13,838 bases of DNA from the NCBI GenBank assembly GCA_937957845.1, contig CALGOD010000179.1:1-13838 (forward strand), in the 5' to 3' direction. Under the pieces are notes generated by a model. The model was given only the letters and a program-made list of their open reading frames with translations. It ran no database searches and was not told the DNA's origin. This stretch comes from an uncultured Nocardiopsis sp. (GTDB taxonomy: Bacteria; Actinomycetota; Actinomycetes; Streptosporangiales; Streptosporangiaceae). Below are positions 1 through 6,700 of this stretch, piece after piece. Position 1 is the stretch's first letter, and each line of letters starts with the position of its first letter. The position numbers and the translations under genes are program-made.

Positions 1-102
1 GGGGGTGTCGATAATCTGCCTGATCTTGGCGGTGTAGGCGTCGGCGACGCTGGTGCCGGCGCGAGGTCATCTACGCGCTCTCTGACGACCACTCTGCCTC
101 TA
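1..102. other. Left-edge region with no supported gene
   Basis: No complete gene is visible. Read on the minus strand from base 66 to the left edge, an open stretch translates as 22 protein-like residues containing VADAYTAKIRQIIDTP. It is preceded by a stop and has no ATG, GTG or TTG start, so it could only be a remnant or an accident of composition. On the plus strand one frame ends at a TAG at 35-37 after a short hydrophobic stretch (GVSIICLILAV), which could be the C-terminus of an upstream gene. I cannot choose between these readings. Confidence 0.3.
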
Positions 103-121
103 CCCCCGTTGGTGGCGGGGG
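103..121 (+). terminator. GC hairpin before block 1 (terminator or leader stem)
   Basis: A perfect 6-bp inverted repeat, CCCCCG (103-108) and CGGGGG (116-121), encloses a 7-base loop. No U-tract follows. The 3' arm ends on the first G of the GTGCACCTG motif at 121-129, so it may be part of that leader element rather than a terminator for an upstream gene. Confidence 0.35.
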
Positions 122-129
122 TGCACCTG
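121..129 (+). repeat. GTGCACCTG intergenic motif, copy 1
   Basis: First of four exact copies of GTGCACCTG, each in the gap ahead of a transfer gene block. A G-rich stretch precedes it. This copy is unusual because the start codon of the following gene (ATG at 136) is only 6 bases downstream, leaving no room for a normal ribosome binding site. Only a weak stem (129-134 with 155-161, one bulge) can form after it. Confidence 0.6.
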
Positions 130-135
130 GTTGGT

Positions 136-822
136 ATGAAGACTCCCGACCTCTCCGAACCACGGACCCGCCGCCGACTCATCACCGCCGTCGGCGCGGC
201 GGTGGCCGTCCTCGTGCTCGCCGGTGTCGGCATCTACGGCCTCCTCGTTGGCCCACCCAGCCACGGCAACGACGACAGCGAGACTCCTGGCCCGATGGTG
301 ACCGCGCCGTCCGATCCGATCCCCACCACGACGCCGCGGCTGCCGGTGGTGCGGGCTTCGGACGATCCGCAGACCTTCGCCCGCAACGTCGCCACCGCGT
401 TGTTCGAGTGGGACACCGCCTCGGGGTTCATGCCGCTGGACTACACCAGCGTGGTCCTGGACGTCGGCGACCCCACCGGCCAAGAGCAGGCGGGCCTGGC
501 CTCCGACATCGCCGCCTACCTCCCGAGCCGGGATGCCTGGCTGGAGCTGCGGCAGTACGCCACCGCCCAGCACCTCACCATCGACAACACCTTCATCCCC
601 GACGCCTGGGCGAGCGCGGTCGAGCAGGCCCAGCCCGGCCAGCTCGCCGAGGGCACCGTCGCGGTCACGATCGAGGGCACCCGCCACCGCGAGGGCCTGT
701 GGAACAACGACCCCGTCACGTCGGAGCATGCGGTGGCGTTCACGGTGTTCGTGGTCTGCGCACCGACCTACGACACCTGTCACCTGCTGCGACTGTCCCA
801 GCTCGACCACCCCCTCCAGTAG
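136..822 (+). CDS. Membrane-anchored conjugation protein, VirB8/TcpC-like (probable)
   Basis: The product has 228 residues: a short basic cytoplasmic N-terminus (RTRRR at 10-14), one membrane helix (about 15-38), a Pro/Thr/Ser-rich linker (about 42-70) and an external domain of about 155 residues. This topology matches the bitopic VirB8/TcpC proteins of type IV secretion systems, which carry an NTF2-like domain outside the membrane. I infer the family from topology and position, not from a recognised motif. Two cysteines near the C-terminus (VVCAPTYDTC) could form a disulfide outside the cell. ATG at 136 was chosen because it places the basic residues and helix at the N-terminus; the frame also allows a TTG at 109. 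No good ribosome binding site is visible; GTGCACCTG lies directly upstream. The hydrolase gene follows after 14 bases. The frame is open from base 1, but that upstream part looks non-coding. Confidence 0.75.
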   Translation: MKTPDLSEPRTRRRLITAVGAAVAVLVLAGVGIYGLLVGPPSHGNDDSETPGPMVTAPSDPIPTTTPRLPVVRASDDPQTFARNVATALFEWDTASGFMPLDYTSVVLDVGDPTGQEQAGLASDIAAYLPSRDAWLELRQYATAQHLTIDNTFIPDAWASAVEQAQPGQLAEGTVAVTIEGTRHREGLWNNDPVTSEHAVAFTVFVVCAPTYDTCHLLRLSQLDHPLQ

Positions 823-836
823 GTCGGTGACATGTC

Positions 837-2477
837 GTGTTGAAGAAGCTCGCCATCGCCGCCGGAATCCTCGTGCTCTTTGCGCCGTCGCTGGTACTAA
901 TCGGGATCGGGGTGGTGATGAACCCAGCTCTGACCGCGACCGCCTCCTGCACCGTCCCCGGCCTGGGCCTGACCGTCGGCGATGTCCCCGACGAGCTGAC
1001 CGTGACGACGGCGAACAGTGAGACGTTCACGCTGAACCGGACCCAGCTCACCCACGCCGCGACGATCATCGAGACCGGCAGTCAGATCGACGGGATCACC
1101 CGTGACGGGCTGGTGATCGCGCTCATGGCGGCGCTCACCGAGTCCACGCTGCGGATGCTCTCCAACACCAGCGCCTACCCGGAGTCCGGCGACTATCCGA
1201 ACGACGGTGACGGCTCCGACCACGACTCCCTGGGTCTGTTCCAGATGCGGCCGCAGTCTGGGTGGGGCACGGTCGCTGAGCTGATGGACACCGTCTACCA
1301 GGCGCGGGCGTTCTTCGGCGGCCCCACCGGACCCAACCACCCGAGCCCCAGAGGCTTGCTGGACATTCCCGGGTGGGGACAGATGGACAAGGGCGAAGCC
1401 GCCCAAGCCGTCGAAGTCTCCGCCTACCCGGACCGGTACCGCAACTACGAGCCCGTCGCCGAAACCATCCTGACCACGCTCACCGGCACCGGTGGTATCG
1501 GCCAGCCAGGCCCCGCTTCCCGCGTCGTGGCAGCAGGACCGGGGCCGCAGTCGGCCCGGGTGGTGTTCCCGCTCCCCGCAGACACCTGGGTGCTCACCAG
1601 CGACTACGGCCCACGCGTGCATCCGATCACCGGCGAGGACTCCTTCCACACCGGCACTGACTTCGCCGCCCCCGACGGGACGCCGATCCTCGCCGTCGCC
1701 GACGGCACGGTCACGGTGGCGGAGTTCTCCGGCGGCTACGGCGGGCTCATCGTCATCGAACACACCATCAACAGCCAGACGGTGGCGACGGCGTATGCGC
1801 ACATGTGGGAACACGGCATCCACGCCGCGGTCGGTGACCGCGTGGCCGCGGGCCAGCACATCGGCGATGTCGGCTCCTCCGGCAACTCCACCGGGCCGCA
1901 TCTGCATTTCGAGGTCCGATCCGGCGGCACGAACGGTGAGCAGACCGACCCCGCCGCCTGGCTGAATGCCCATGACGCGGCAGATCTGCCCGAACCCGAG
2001 ACCGGAGCACCAGGCGACGACTGCGACACCAGCGGTGGCACACCAGGTGGCGAGCCGGACCCCCTCGATGGCGACCCCGACCGCCTCGTGGACGATCCGA
2101 CCACCACCGGGCAGATCACCGTCCGCCTCCTCCACCTCTACACCCAGACCCTCGCCGCGTTCCCCGACACGAGCTGGGCCTGCTACTCACCCCGCCCCGG
2201 CACCGTCTCCGAACACCCCCGCGGGCGCGCCTGCGACCTGACCTTCGGCAACACCATCGGCGAGCCGGCGACCGGGCCCGCGCTCGACCTCGGCTGGGAC
2301 GTCACGAACTGGATGAAAGACCACGCCGAAACCCTCGGCATCGACTACCTGATCTGGCAGAACCAGATCTGGTCAACCGCCCGCGCCGGCGAGGGCTGGC
2401 GCCCCTACGAACGCGGCACCGACGTCACCACCCGCCACGACGACCACCTCCACGTCACCGTCCGGGCCGGGAGCTGA
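837..2477 (+). CDS. Three-domain cell-wall hydrolase: lysozyme-like, M23 peptidase, LAS-type peptidase-like
   Basis: This 546-residue envelope enzyme probably opens peptidoglycan locally so that the conjugation channel can assemble (VirB1-type role). An N-terminal membrane or signal helix spans about 5-27. Residues about 70-215 look like a transglycosylase/lysozyme-like domain, with candidate catalytic Glu102 (ALTEST) and the segment LGLFQMRP (132-139). Residues about 240-376 are a peptidase M23 (lysostaphin-type endopeptidase) domain with His271 and Asp275 (HTGTD), His322 and the HLHFE motif (His355, His357). An acidic Pro/Gly linker (about 380-425) leads to a C-terminal domain with His460...Asp467 (EHPRGRACD) and HLH at 537-539. 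That arrangement resembles the zinc ligands of LAS/M15-type peptidases, so this may be a third catalytic domain. The GTG start at 837 gives the hydrophobic N-terminus directly; its ribosome binding site is weak. The next gene follows by 6 bases. Confidence 0.9.
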   Translation: MLKKLAIAAGILVLFAPSLVLIGIGVVMNPALTATASCTVPGLGLTVGDVPDELTVTTANSETFTLNRTQLTHAATIIETGSQIDGITRDGLVIALMAALTESTLRMLSNTSAYPESGDYPNDGDGSDHDSLGLFQMRPQSGWGTVAELMDTVYQARAFFGGPTGPNHPSPRGLLDIPGWGQMDKGEAAQAVEVSAYPDRYRNYEPVAETILTTLTGTGGIGQPGPASRVVAAGPGPQSARVVFPLPADTWVLTSDYGPRVHPITGEDSFHTGTDFAAPDGTPILAVADGTVTVAEFSGGYGGLIVIEHTINSQTVATAYAHMWEHGIHAAVGDRVAAGQHIGDVGSSGNSTGPHLHFEVRSGGTNGEQTDPAAWLNAHDAADLPEPETGAPGDDCDTSGGTPGGEPDPLDGDPDRLVDDPTTTGQITVRLLHLYTQTLAAFPDTSWACYSPRPGTVSEHPRGRACDLTFGNTIGEPATGPALDLGWDVTNWMKDHAETLGIDYLIWQNQIWSTARAGEGWRPYERGTDVTTRHDDHLHVTVRAGS

Positions 2478-2483
2478 TCAGTC

Positions 2484-2750
2484 ATGGACGTGTTCCCCGA
2501 CTTCGACGGCCTGGACGGCATCGGTGACCTGCGAGAGGTCATCGGTGCGCTGCTGACCTTCGTGCTCATCATCGCGGTGCTCATGCTCATCGTCTGCGCC
2601 ATCGCCTGGGCGCTATCGACCGCGAACGGCCACCACGGTGCCGCCACCAAAGCACGGATCGGCGCCTGGACCGCCCTGGGTGCCGCGGTCCTGGCCGGCG
2701 GCGGGGTCGCCTGGCTGAACTGGCTGATCGACCTCGGTCAACAACTCTGA
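2484..2750 (+). CDS. Small two-helix membrane protein, pilin-like, paralogue of the DUF6112 gene
   Basis: The product has 88 residues with two membrane helices (about 19-46 and 58-82) separated by a short polar loop (STANGHHGAATKAR). Size and topology resemble VirB2/TrbC-type subunits. It aligns along its length with the 104-residue product at 2856-3170: both have GI..LR near the start and end in N-[WF]-x2-D-[LV]-GQQ. It is therefore a divergent copy from a tandem duplication. GGGAG (2469-2473) lies 10 bases before the ATG. It closes block 1, 6 bases after the hydrolase gene. A structural role in the transfer channel or surface fibre is inferred. Confidence 0.8.
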   Translation: MDVFPDFDGLDGIGDLREVIGALLTFVLIIAVLMLIVCAIAWALSTANGHHGAATKARIGAWTALGAAVLAGGGVAWLNWLIDLGQQL

Positions 2751-2751
2751 C

Positions 2752-2803
2752 CCACGCCCCGCCAGCGGACCTCTCCTCGGCTCTGACGGTGTGGGGCGGG
2801 TGG
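2752..2803 (+). terminator. Imperfect GC-rich stem after block 1
   Basis: CCAC-GCCCCGC (2752-2762) can pair with GTGGGGC and GTGG (2791-2797 and 2800-2803), giving 11 pairs with a 2-base bulge and a 28-base loop. It starts directly after the stop codon of the preceding gene, and its 3' arm ends on the first G of motif copy 2. It may terminate block 1 or form the upstream arm of the shared leader element. There is no U-tract. Confidence 0.35.
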
Positions 2804-2811
2804 TGCACCTG
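2803..2811 (+). repeat. GTGCACCTG intergenic motif, copy 2
   Basis: Exact second copy, preceded by a G-rich run (ggtgtggggcgggtg) and directly followed by a stem-loop at 2812-2838. It lies 44 bases before the start codon of the DUF6112-like gene. Confidence 0.65.
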
Positions 2812-2838
2812 ATCGGCGAGAACCCTCTGCCTCGCGAT
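2812..2838 (+). promoter_or_regulatory. Leader stem-loop after motif copy 2
   Basis: ATCGGCGAG (2812-2820) pairs with CTCGCGAT (2831-2838) through 8 pairs with one bulged G and a 10-base loop. It starts at the base after GTGCACCTG and ends one base before the ribosome binding site AAGGAG (2840-2845). This position suits control of translation, though no ligand or protein partner can be named. Confidence 0.45.
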
Positions 2839-2855
2839 GAAGGAGCACCCCCACG

Positions 2856-3170
2856 ATGAGCACCCTGATCCTCGCCGTCGAAACCGCCACCGCCCTTGGC
2901 CCGCTGCTGCCGATGCAGGTCGACATCAACCCCAACGACTCCAGCCTGCCCGGTATCGCCCAGCTGCGCACCATCGTCGGCGCCGTCATGACCATCGGCC
3001 TCATCCTGTCCGTCTTGGCGATCGTGTGGGGCTTCGGCGCCAACAGCAGCAACCCGCATCTGGCCGGTCGGGGGAAGATCGGCGTCCTCGTCTCCTGCGG
3101 CGCCGCCGTCATCTGCGGTGCGTCCGTCACGTTGATCAACTTCTTCTGGGACGTCGGCCAGCAGGTCTGA
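2856..3170 (+). CDS. DUF6112-family small membrane protein (pilin-like)
   Basis: The 104-residue product has an N-terminal segment of about 20 hydrophobic or small residues, then a conserved-looking DINPNDSSLPGIAQLR stretch, and two membrane helices (about 38-62 and 72-95) flanking a polar loop (ANSSNPHLAGRGK). I recognise the pattern as DUF6112, a family found next to TrbL-like and SCO6880-like genes in actinobacterial conjugation loci. Its function is unproven; a VirB2-type channel or pilus subunit is the usual inference. AAGGAG (2840-2845) lies 10 bases before the ATG. It heads block 2 and is a paralogue of the gene ending at 2750. Confidence 0.85.
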   Translation: MSTLILAVETATALGPLLPMQVDINPNDSSLPGIAQLRTIVGAVMTIGLILSVLAIVWGFGANSSNPHLAGRGKIGVLVSCGAAVICGASVTLINFFWDVGQQV

Positions 3171-3218
3171 CCCCCACCCACCAAACCTTCTCGATTCTGC
3201 GTAAGGAAGTGGTCTGCG

Positions 3219-4646
3219 GTGGGTGTGTGCGATATCCCCCTCGTCTCGACCGTCTGCGACACCGCCGGCGAAGCCGCCGCCTCCCTGGTCTCGGCGCCGT
3301 TCGACTGGCTCGCCGGCGCGATGGGCGCCGCCGCCGGGTGGCTGTTCGAGGCCGTCTGGACGGTCTTCGACACCACCACCCTGGTCGACGTCACGTCACC
3401 GGAGTACGTGGCGGTCTACAACATCCTGTTCGGCATCGCGATCTTCGTGATGCTGATCTTCTTCTGCCTCCAACTCATCACCGGCCTCATCCGCCGCGAC
3501 CCCACCGCCCTGTCCCGCGCCGCCCTCGGGTTGGCGAAGTCGGTGCTGGGGTCGTTCGTGGTCATCACCCTGACCGCGCTGCTGTTGGAGATCGTCGACC
3601 AGCTCTGCATCGGCATCATCCAAGCCGCCGGCGAGACCACCGAGTCCATGGGCGACAAGATCACCCTGCTCGCCGCCGGGCTGGTCGGGATCAACATCGC
3701 AGCCCCCGGCGTCGGGGCGATCATCACCATCTTCCTCGCCGGGCTGGCGATATCGGCCGCCGCGATCGTCTGGCTCAGTCTTCTCGTGCGCAAAGCGCTG
3801 CTGCTGGTCGCGATCGTGCTCGCACCGCTCGCGTTCTCCGGCGCCTCGTGGGATGCCACCAAGGGGTGGATCAGCAAGTGGGCGATGTTCGTCATCGCCC
3901 TCATCGTCTCCAAACTCGTCCTGGTCGTGATGTTCCTCGTCGCCATCACCCAAGTCAGCGCACCCATCGACGGCGACCTGGCCTCGGTGGCGGACCCGAT
4001 AGCCGGAATCGTGCTCATGGCGATGTCCGCCTTCGCCCCCTACCTCACCTACAAATTCCTGTCGTTCGTCGGCTTCGACATGTACCACGCGATCGGCTCG
4101 GAGCAGGACGCCAAGAACGCCCTCAACCGACCCATCCCCACCCCCGCCAAGCCCGGCGGCAACGGGAACGAGCCCAAGAAGATCCTCGACGACAACACTG
4201 GAGGCGGGGACAACGGCGGTGGCGGTGGTGGGAAGAAGCCACCGGAGCCGAAGAACCCGAAGCCGCAGGCATCCAGCAGTGGTGGGTCGGCCGGCGCCGG
4301 TGGTGGGAAGGCAGCCGCGAGCGGTGGCGCCGGGGCAAGCGGTGGAGCAGGCGCGGGCGCCGGTGCCGGGGCTGGTGCCGCGGCGGCTGGTCCCGCCGCA
4401 GCAGCCGTGGTGGCGGCGAAGGTCGCCAAAGACACTGCGACCGCCGGCCCCACAGCCGGCAAGGCGCTCGGCGGGCAAGGTGAGGCCGCCGCAAATGCCG
4501 CCGGCCAAACCGGCAACACCCCACCGGCCACGCAGGCACCCCCGCCCTCGACGCCACACCCCCAGGCACCCACCGGCGGGCCGTCGGAGGCACGTCCGCC
4601 GAAGCAGCCCCCGCCGCCTGCCCCGAAGCCCACCGGGAAGGAGTGA
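3219..4646 (+). CDS. TrbL/VirB6-like conjugation channel protein with long low-complexity tail
   Basis: This 475-residue inner-membrane protein is probably the polytopic channel component of the secretion system. Residues about 64-280 hold about six to seven hydrophobic segments (for example 64-89, 110-128, 165-187, 190-206, 219-245, 260-278), with short basic loops such as IRRDP, as in TrbL/VirB6 proteins. After about residue 303 the chain becomes a disordered tail of about 170 residues rich in Gly, Ala and Pro with scattered Lys. The GTG start at 3219 is supported by AAGGAA (3203-3208), 10 bases upstream. The SCO6880-like gene starts 6 bases after the stop, and its ribosome binding site lies within the last codons of this gene. 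The gap before this gene (3171-3218) has no GTGCACCTG motif, in keeping with cotranscription with the DUF6112 gene. Confidence 0.87.
   Translation: MGVCDIPLVSTVCDTAGEAAASLVSAPFDWLAGAMGAAAGWLFEAVWTVFDTTTLVDVTSPEYVAVYNILFGIAIFVMLIFFCLQLITGLIRRDPTALSRAALGLAKSVLGSFVVITLTALLLEIVDQLCIGIIQAAGETTESMGDKITLLAAGLVGINIAAPGVGAIITIFLAGLAISAAAIVWLSLLVRKALLLVAIVLAPLAFSGASWDATKGWISKWAMFVIALIVSKLVLVVMFLVAITQVSAPIDGDLASVADPIAGIVLMAMSAFAPYLTYKFLSFVGFDMYHAIGSEQDAKNALNRPIPTPAKPGGNGNEPKKILDDNTGGGDNGGGGGGKKPPEPKNPKPQASSSGGSAGAGGGKAAASGGAGASGGAGAGAGAGAGAAAAGPAAAAVVAAKVAKDTATAGPTAGKALGGQGEAAANAAGQTGNTPPATQAPPPSTPHPQAPTGGPSEARPPKQPPPPAPKPTGKE
4125..4643 (+). repeat. Low-complexity Gly/Ala/Pro coding tract
   Basis: This is the 3' third of the TrbL-like gene. 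Successive stretches encode Gly runs, then alternating Gly-Ala pairs (about 4320-4400), then Ala-rich, then Pro-rich sequence. GC-rich imperfect short repeats of this kind are prone to slippage, so length may vary among related elements. The tract also keeps long reverse-strand frames open, which I treat as shadows. Confidence 0.7.
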
Positions 4647-4652
4647 TGCACT

Positions 4653-6122
4653 GTGCCCACGAAGCAGAACGATCGCGCCACGTCGTCGGAATTGGAGCCG
4701 GTGAAGTTCTCCCGCCTCACCCGCCGCGGCATCCTCCTCGGCCTGTCCCTCTCGCAGCTCATCACCCTCGCCACCGGCATCCTCTCCATCGTGGGTGCGC
4801 TCTACGCCGGTGGCGGCATCCTTCTCGCCTACACCGCACCCATCTGGGCCCTCGCCGCAGCCCTGACCTGGATACCGGTCGCCGGGCGGCCCGCAGTGGA
4901 ATGGCTGCCCGTGGGGTGCTGGTGGCTCTGGCGCTCCACCGCCGGACAGCTCCTCTACCGCCGCCGGGTCGTCACGCCCCGCCCGGTCGGAACCCTCGCC
5001 CTGCCCGGTGAGATGGCCCGGCTGCGTGAATACACCGCCCCCGAGACCGGGGCCGGGATGATCCACGACCCCCACGCCGGCACATTGACCGTGGTGTGTG
5101 AGGTGACGCATCCGGCGTTCGTGCTCCTCGATCCCGGTGAGCAGGAACGCCGCGTCACCTCCTGGGGCCGCGTGCTTGCCACCGTCTGCCGCTCCGGACG
5201 CATCGCCACCCTCCAAGTCCTCGAACGCACCCTGCCGGACTCGGGCACGGGGCTCGCCGAATGGTGGCAGAGGCACGGCACCGGCGACGGTTCATGGGCC
5301 GCGACCACCTACGCCGAGCTGATCGACCGGGCCGGGCCTGCCGGGGAACGCCACGCGACCACCCTGTCGCTGTCGCTGGACATGAAGAACGCCGCCCGGC
5401 AGATCAGAACCGCCGGCGGCGGCATCCGCGGCGCCGCCGCGGTCCTGCGCCAAGAGATGAGCACGCTCGTGGCCGCCCTTCGGTCCGCCGACCTGACCCC
5501 TTCGGGATGGCTGTCACCGGGTGAGATCGCCGTCATCCTCCGCAGCGCCTATGACCCGGCGATCGCCGCCACGCTGGAGCGGCACGGCGAACTCGGTCAA
5601 TCCCTCGCCACCGCCGGGCCGGTCGCGGTCAACGAGTCCTGGACCCGTCTGCGCACCGATTCGGCCCACCACGCCGTGCTCTGGATCAGTGAGTGGCCCA
5701 GGTCGCTGGTCTATCCCGGCTTCCTGTCACCGGTGCTGCTCTCGACCGGGATTCAGCGGTCGTTCTCGCTGATCTGCACCCCGATGCGCTCCGACCAGGC
5801 CGCCAGAGATATTCGTAAGAAGAAGGTCGAGCACATCTCCGATCAAGCGCAACGGGCCAAGATCGGACAGATCGAAGACTCTGCCCAGACCGCCGAATAC
5901 CACGACGTGCTCCAGCAAGAAGCCGACCTCACCGCAGGCCACGGAATCCTCAGATACACCGGCCTCATCTCCGTCTCCGCCCCGTCAGTGGAGGAACTGG
6001 AAGCCGGGGTCGCGGCGATCGAACAGGCCGCCATCCAATCCTCCTGCGAAACCCGGCTCCTGGTCGGCCAGCAGGCCGCGGCGTTCACCGCCGCCGCCCT
6101 GCCGCTATGCCGCCGCGTCTGA
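4653..6122 (+). CDS. SCO6880-family protein (PrgI / VirB4 N-domain-like)
   Basis: The 489-residue product has a basic N-terminus, two close membrane helices (about 27-50 and 51-73), a short WxxW-rich segment (about 84-105), and a large soluble region of about 380 residues with no Walker motifs. This matches the actinobacterial SCO6880 family, in which a PrgI-like membrane part is joined to a domain resembling the N-terminal half of VirB4. The ATPase half is encoded separately at 6697-8184, so the two proteins probably act together as a split VirB4 at the channel base. GTG at 4653 follows GGAAGGAG (4636-4643) by 9 bases. It is the last gene of block 2, and a strong hairpin terminator lies 58 bases after the stop. 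Confidence 0.87.
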   Translation: MPTKQNDRATSSELEPVKFSRLTRRGILLGLSLSQLITLATGILSIVGALYAGGGILLAYTAPIWALAAALTWIPVAGRPAVEWLPVGCWWLWRSTAGQLLYRRRVVTPRPVGTLALPGEMARLREYTAPETGAGMIHDPHAGTLTVVCEVTHPAFVLLDPGEQERRVTSWGRVLATVCRSGRIATLQVLERTLPDSGTGLAEWWQRHGTGDGSWAATTYAELIDRAGPAGERHATTLSLSLDMKNAARQIRTAGGGIRGAAAVLRQEMSTLVAALRSADLTPSGWLSPGEIAVILRSAYDPAIAATLERHGELGQSLATAGPVAVNESWTRLRTDSAHHAVLWISEWPRSLVYPGFLSPVLLSTGIQRSFSLICTPMRSDQAARDIRKKKVEHISDQAQRAKIGQIEDSAQTAEYHDVLQQEADLTAGHGILRYTGLISVSAPSVEELEAGVAAIEQAAIQSSCETRLLVGQQAAAFTAAALPLCRRV

Positions 6123-6170
6123 CCGCACACAGCCGCCGGTCCTGGTCCAGTGATGGTGGTGGAGTGCTGC

Positions 6171-6179
6171 GTGCACCTG
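6171..6179 (+). repeat. GTGCACCTG intergenic motif, copy 3
   Basis: Exact third copy, 62 bases before the ATG at 6242. Upstream is the G-rich run ggtggtggagtgctgc, which can pair imperfectly with C-rich bases from 6124. The perfect 12-bp hairpin at 6180-6211 starts at the next base. Confidence 0.65.
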
Positions 6180-6211
6180 AGGGGTGAGCCCGAACCACCG
6201 GGCTCACCCCT
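6180..6211 (+). terminator. Strong 12-bp hairpin: terminator or attenuator
   Basis: AGGGGTGAGCCC (6180-6191) pairs perfectly with GGGCTCACCCCT (6200-6211) around an 8-base loop, followed by a pyrimidine-rich stretch (ctctgtt). It is the most stable simple hairpin in the window. By position it could terminate block 2. Because it directly follows GTGCACCTG and precedes block 3, it could also be an attenuator controlling the ATPase genes. Actinobacterial terminators often lack a clear U-tract. Confidence 0.75.
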
Positions 6212-6241
6212 CTCTGTTCGCCCACCGTCTTGGAGGCTGTG

Positions 6242-6700
6242 ATGCCCACGTTCCACGACCCGCTCGCCGATGCGGCCGAAGCCTCCGAGGCACTGCGGGG
6301 CCTGGCCCACGCCTCCCGCGTGTTCGACGACCCGGCGGACACATACCGAGTGTTCGGTGACCTCGTGGCGGGGGTGCGGTCGCTGCGCCAAGTGCTCGAC
6401 CAGCTCGCCAGCACCCACCTGAACGCCCGGGATCGGGCGTTCGACGACGACGGCAACCCCGCCGCGGGCGCGGCGTCCGCGCTGGCGGCGGCCGCGCTGG
6501 CGGCGGCCGATGAGCTGCACCAGGCCGGCACGCTGCTCGATCAGGCCCACGACCGGCTCGACGCGGCGTTCTCCCACTCCGGGCGGATTGCCTGGCACCC
6601 CGAACCGGTCGTGGATCAGGCCGCCGCGCGTGAACGGCTGGCCGCCCGGCTCGGCCCAGACCGCGCCTCCACCGGTTCCCCGCAGGGGCTGTCACTGTGA
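6242..6700 (+). CDS. Small soluble helical protein of the transfer operon, function unknown
   Basis: I do not recognise this 152-residue product. It has no membrane segment or signal peptide, is rich in Ala, Asp, Leu and Arg, and looks mostly alpha-helical, with a low-complexity Ala stretch (about 75-88) between two helical parts. ATG at 6242 has GGAGG at 6232-6236, five bases upstream; an in-frame GTG lies one codon earlier and a TTG at 6230. Its TGA overlaps the GTG of the VirB4-like gene (GTGA, 4 bases), implying translational coupling. A role as an accessory factor or partner of that ATPase is a position-based guess. Confidence 0.75.
   Translation: MPTFHDPLADAAEASEALRGLAHASRVFDDPADTYRVFGDLVAGVRSLRQVLDQLASTHLNARDRAFDDDGNPAAGAASALAAAALAAADELHQAGTLLDQAHDRLDAAFSHSGRIAWHPEPVVDQAAARERLAARLGPDRASTGSPQGLSL

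Noticed and set aside
1..135. Left attachment site matching the tRNA-Ala 3' end
   Set aside because: No copy of the T-arm/acceptor sequence appears in either orientation near the left edge, so the left end lies outside.
3396..5276. Reverse-strand frame of about 626 codons opposite TrbL-like and SCO6880-like genes
   Set aside because: Its composition mirrors the plus-strand codons and it spans two well-supported genes and their ribosome binding site, so it is a shadow.
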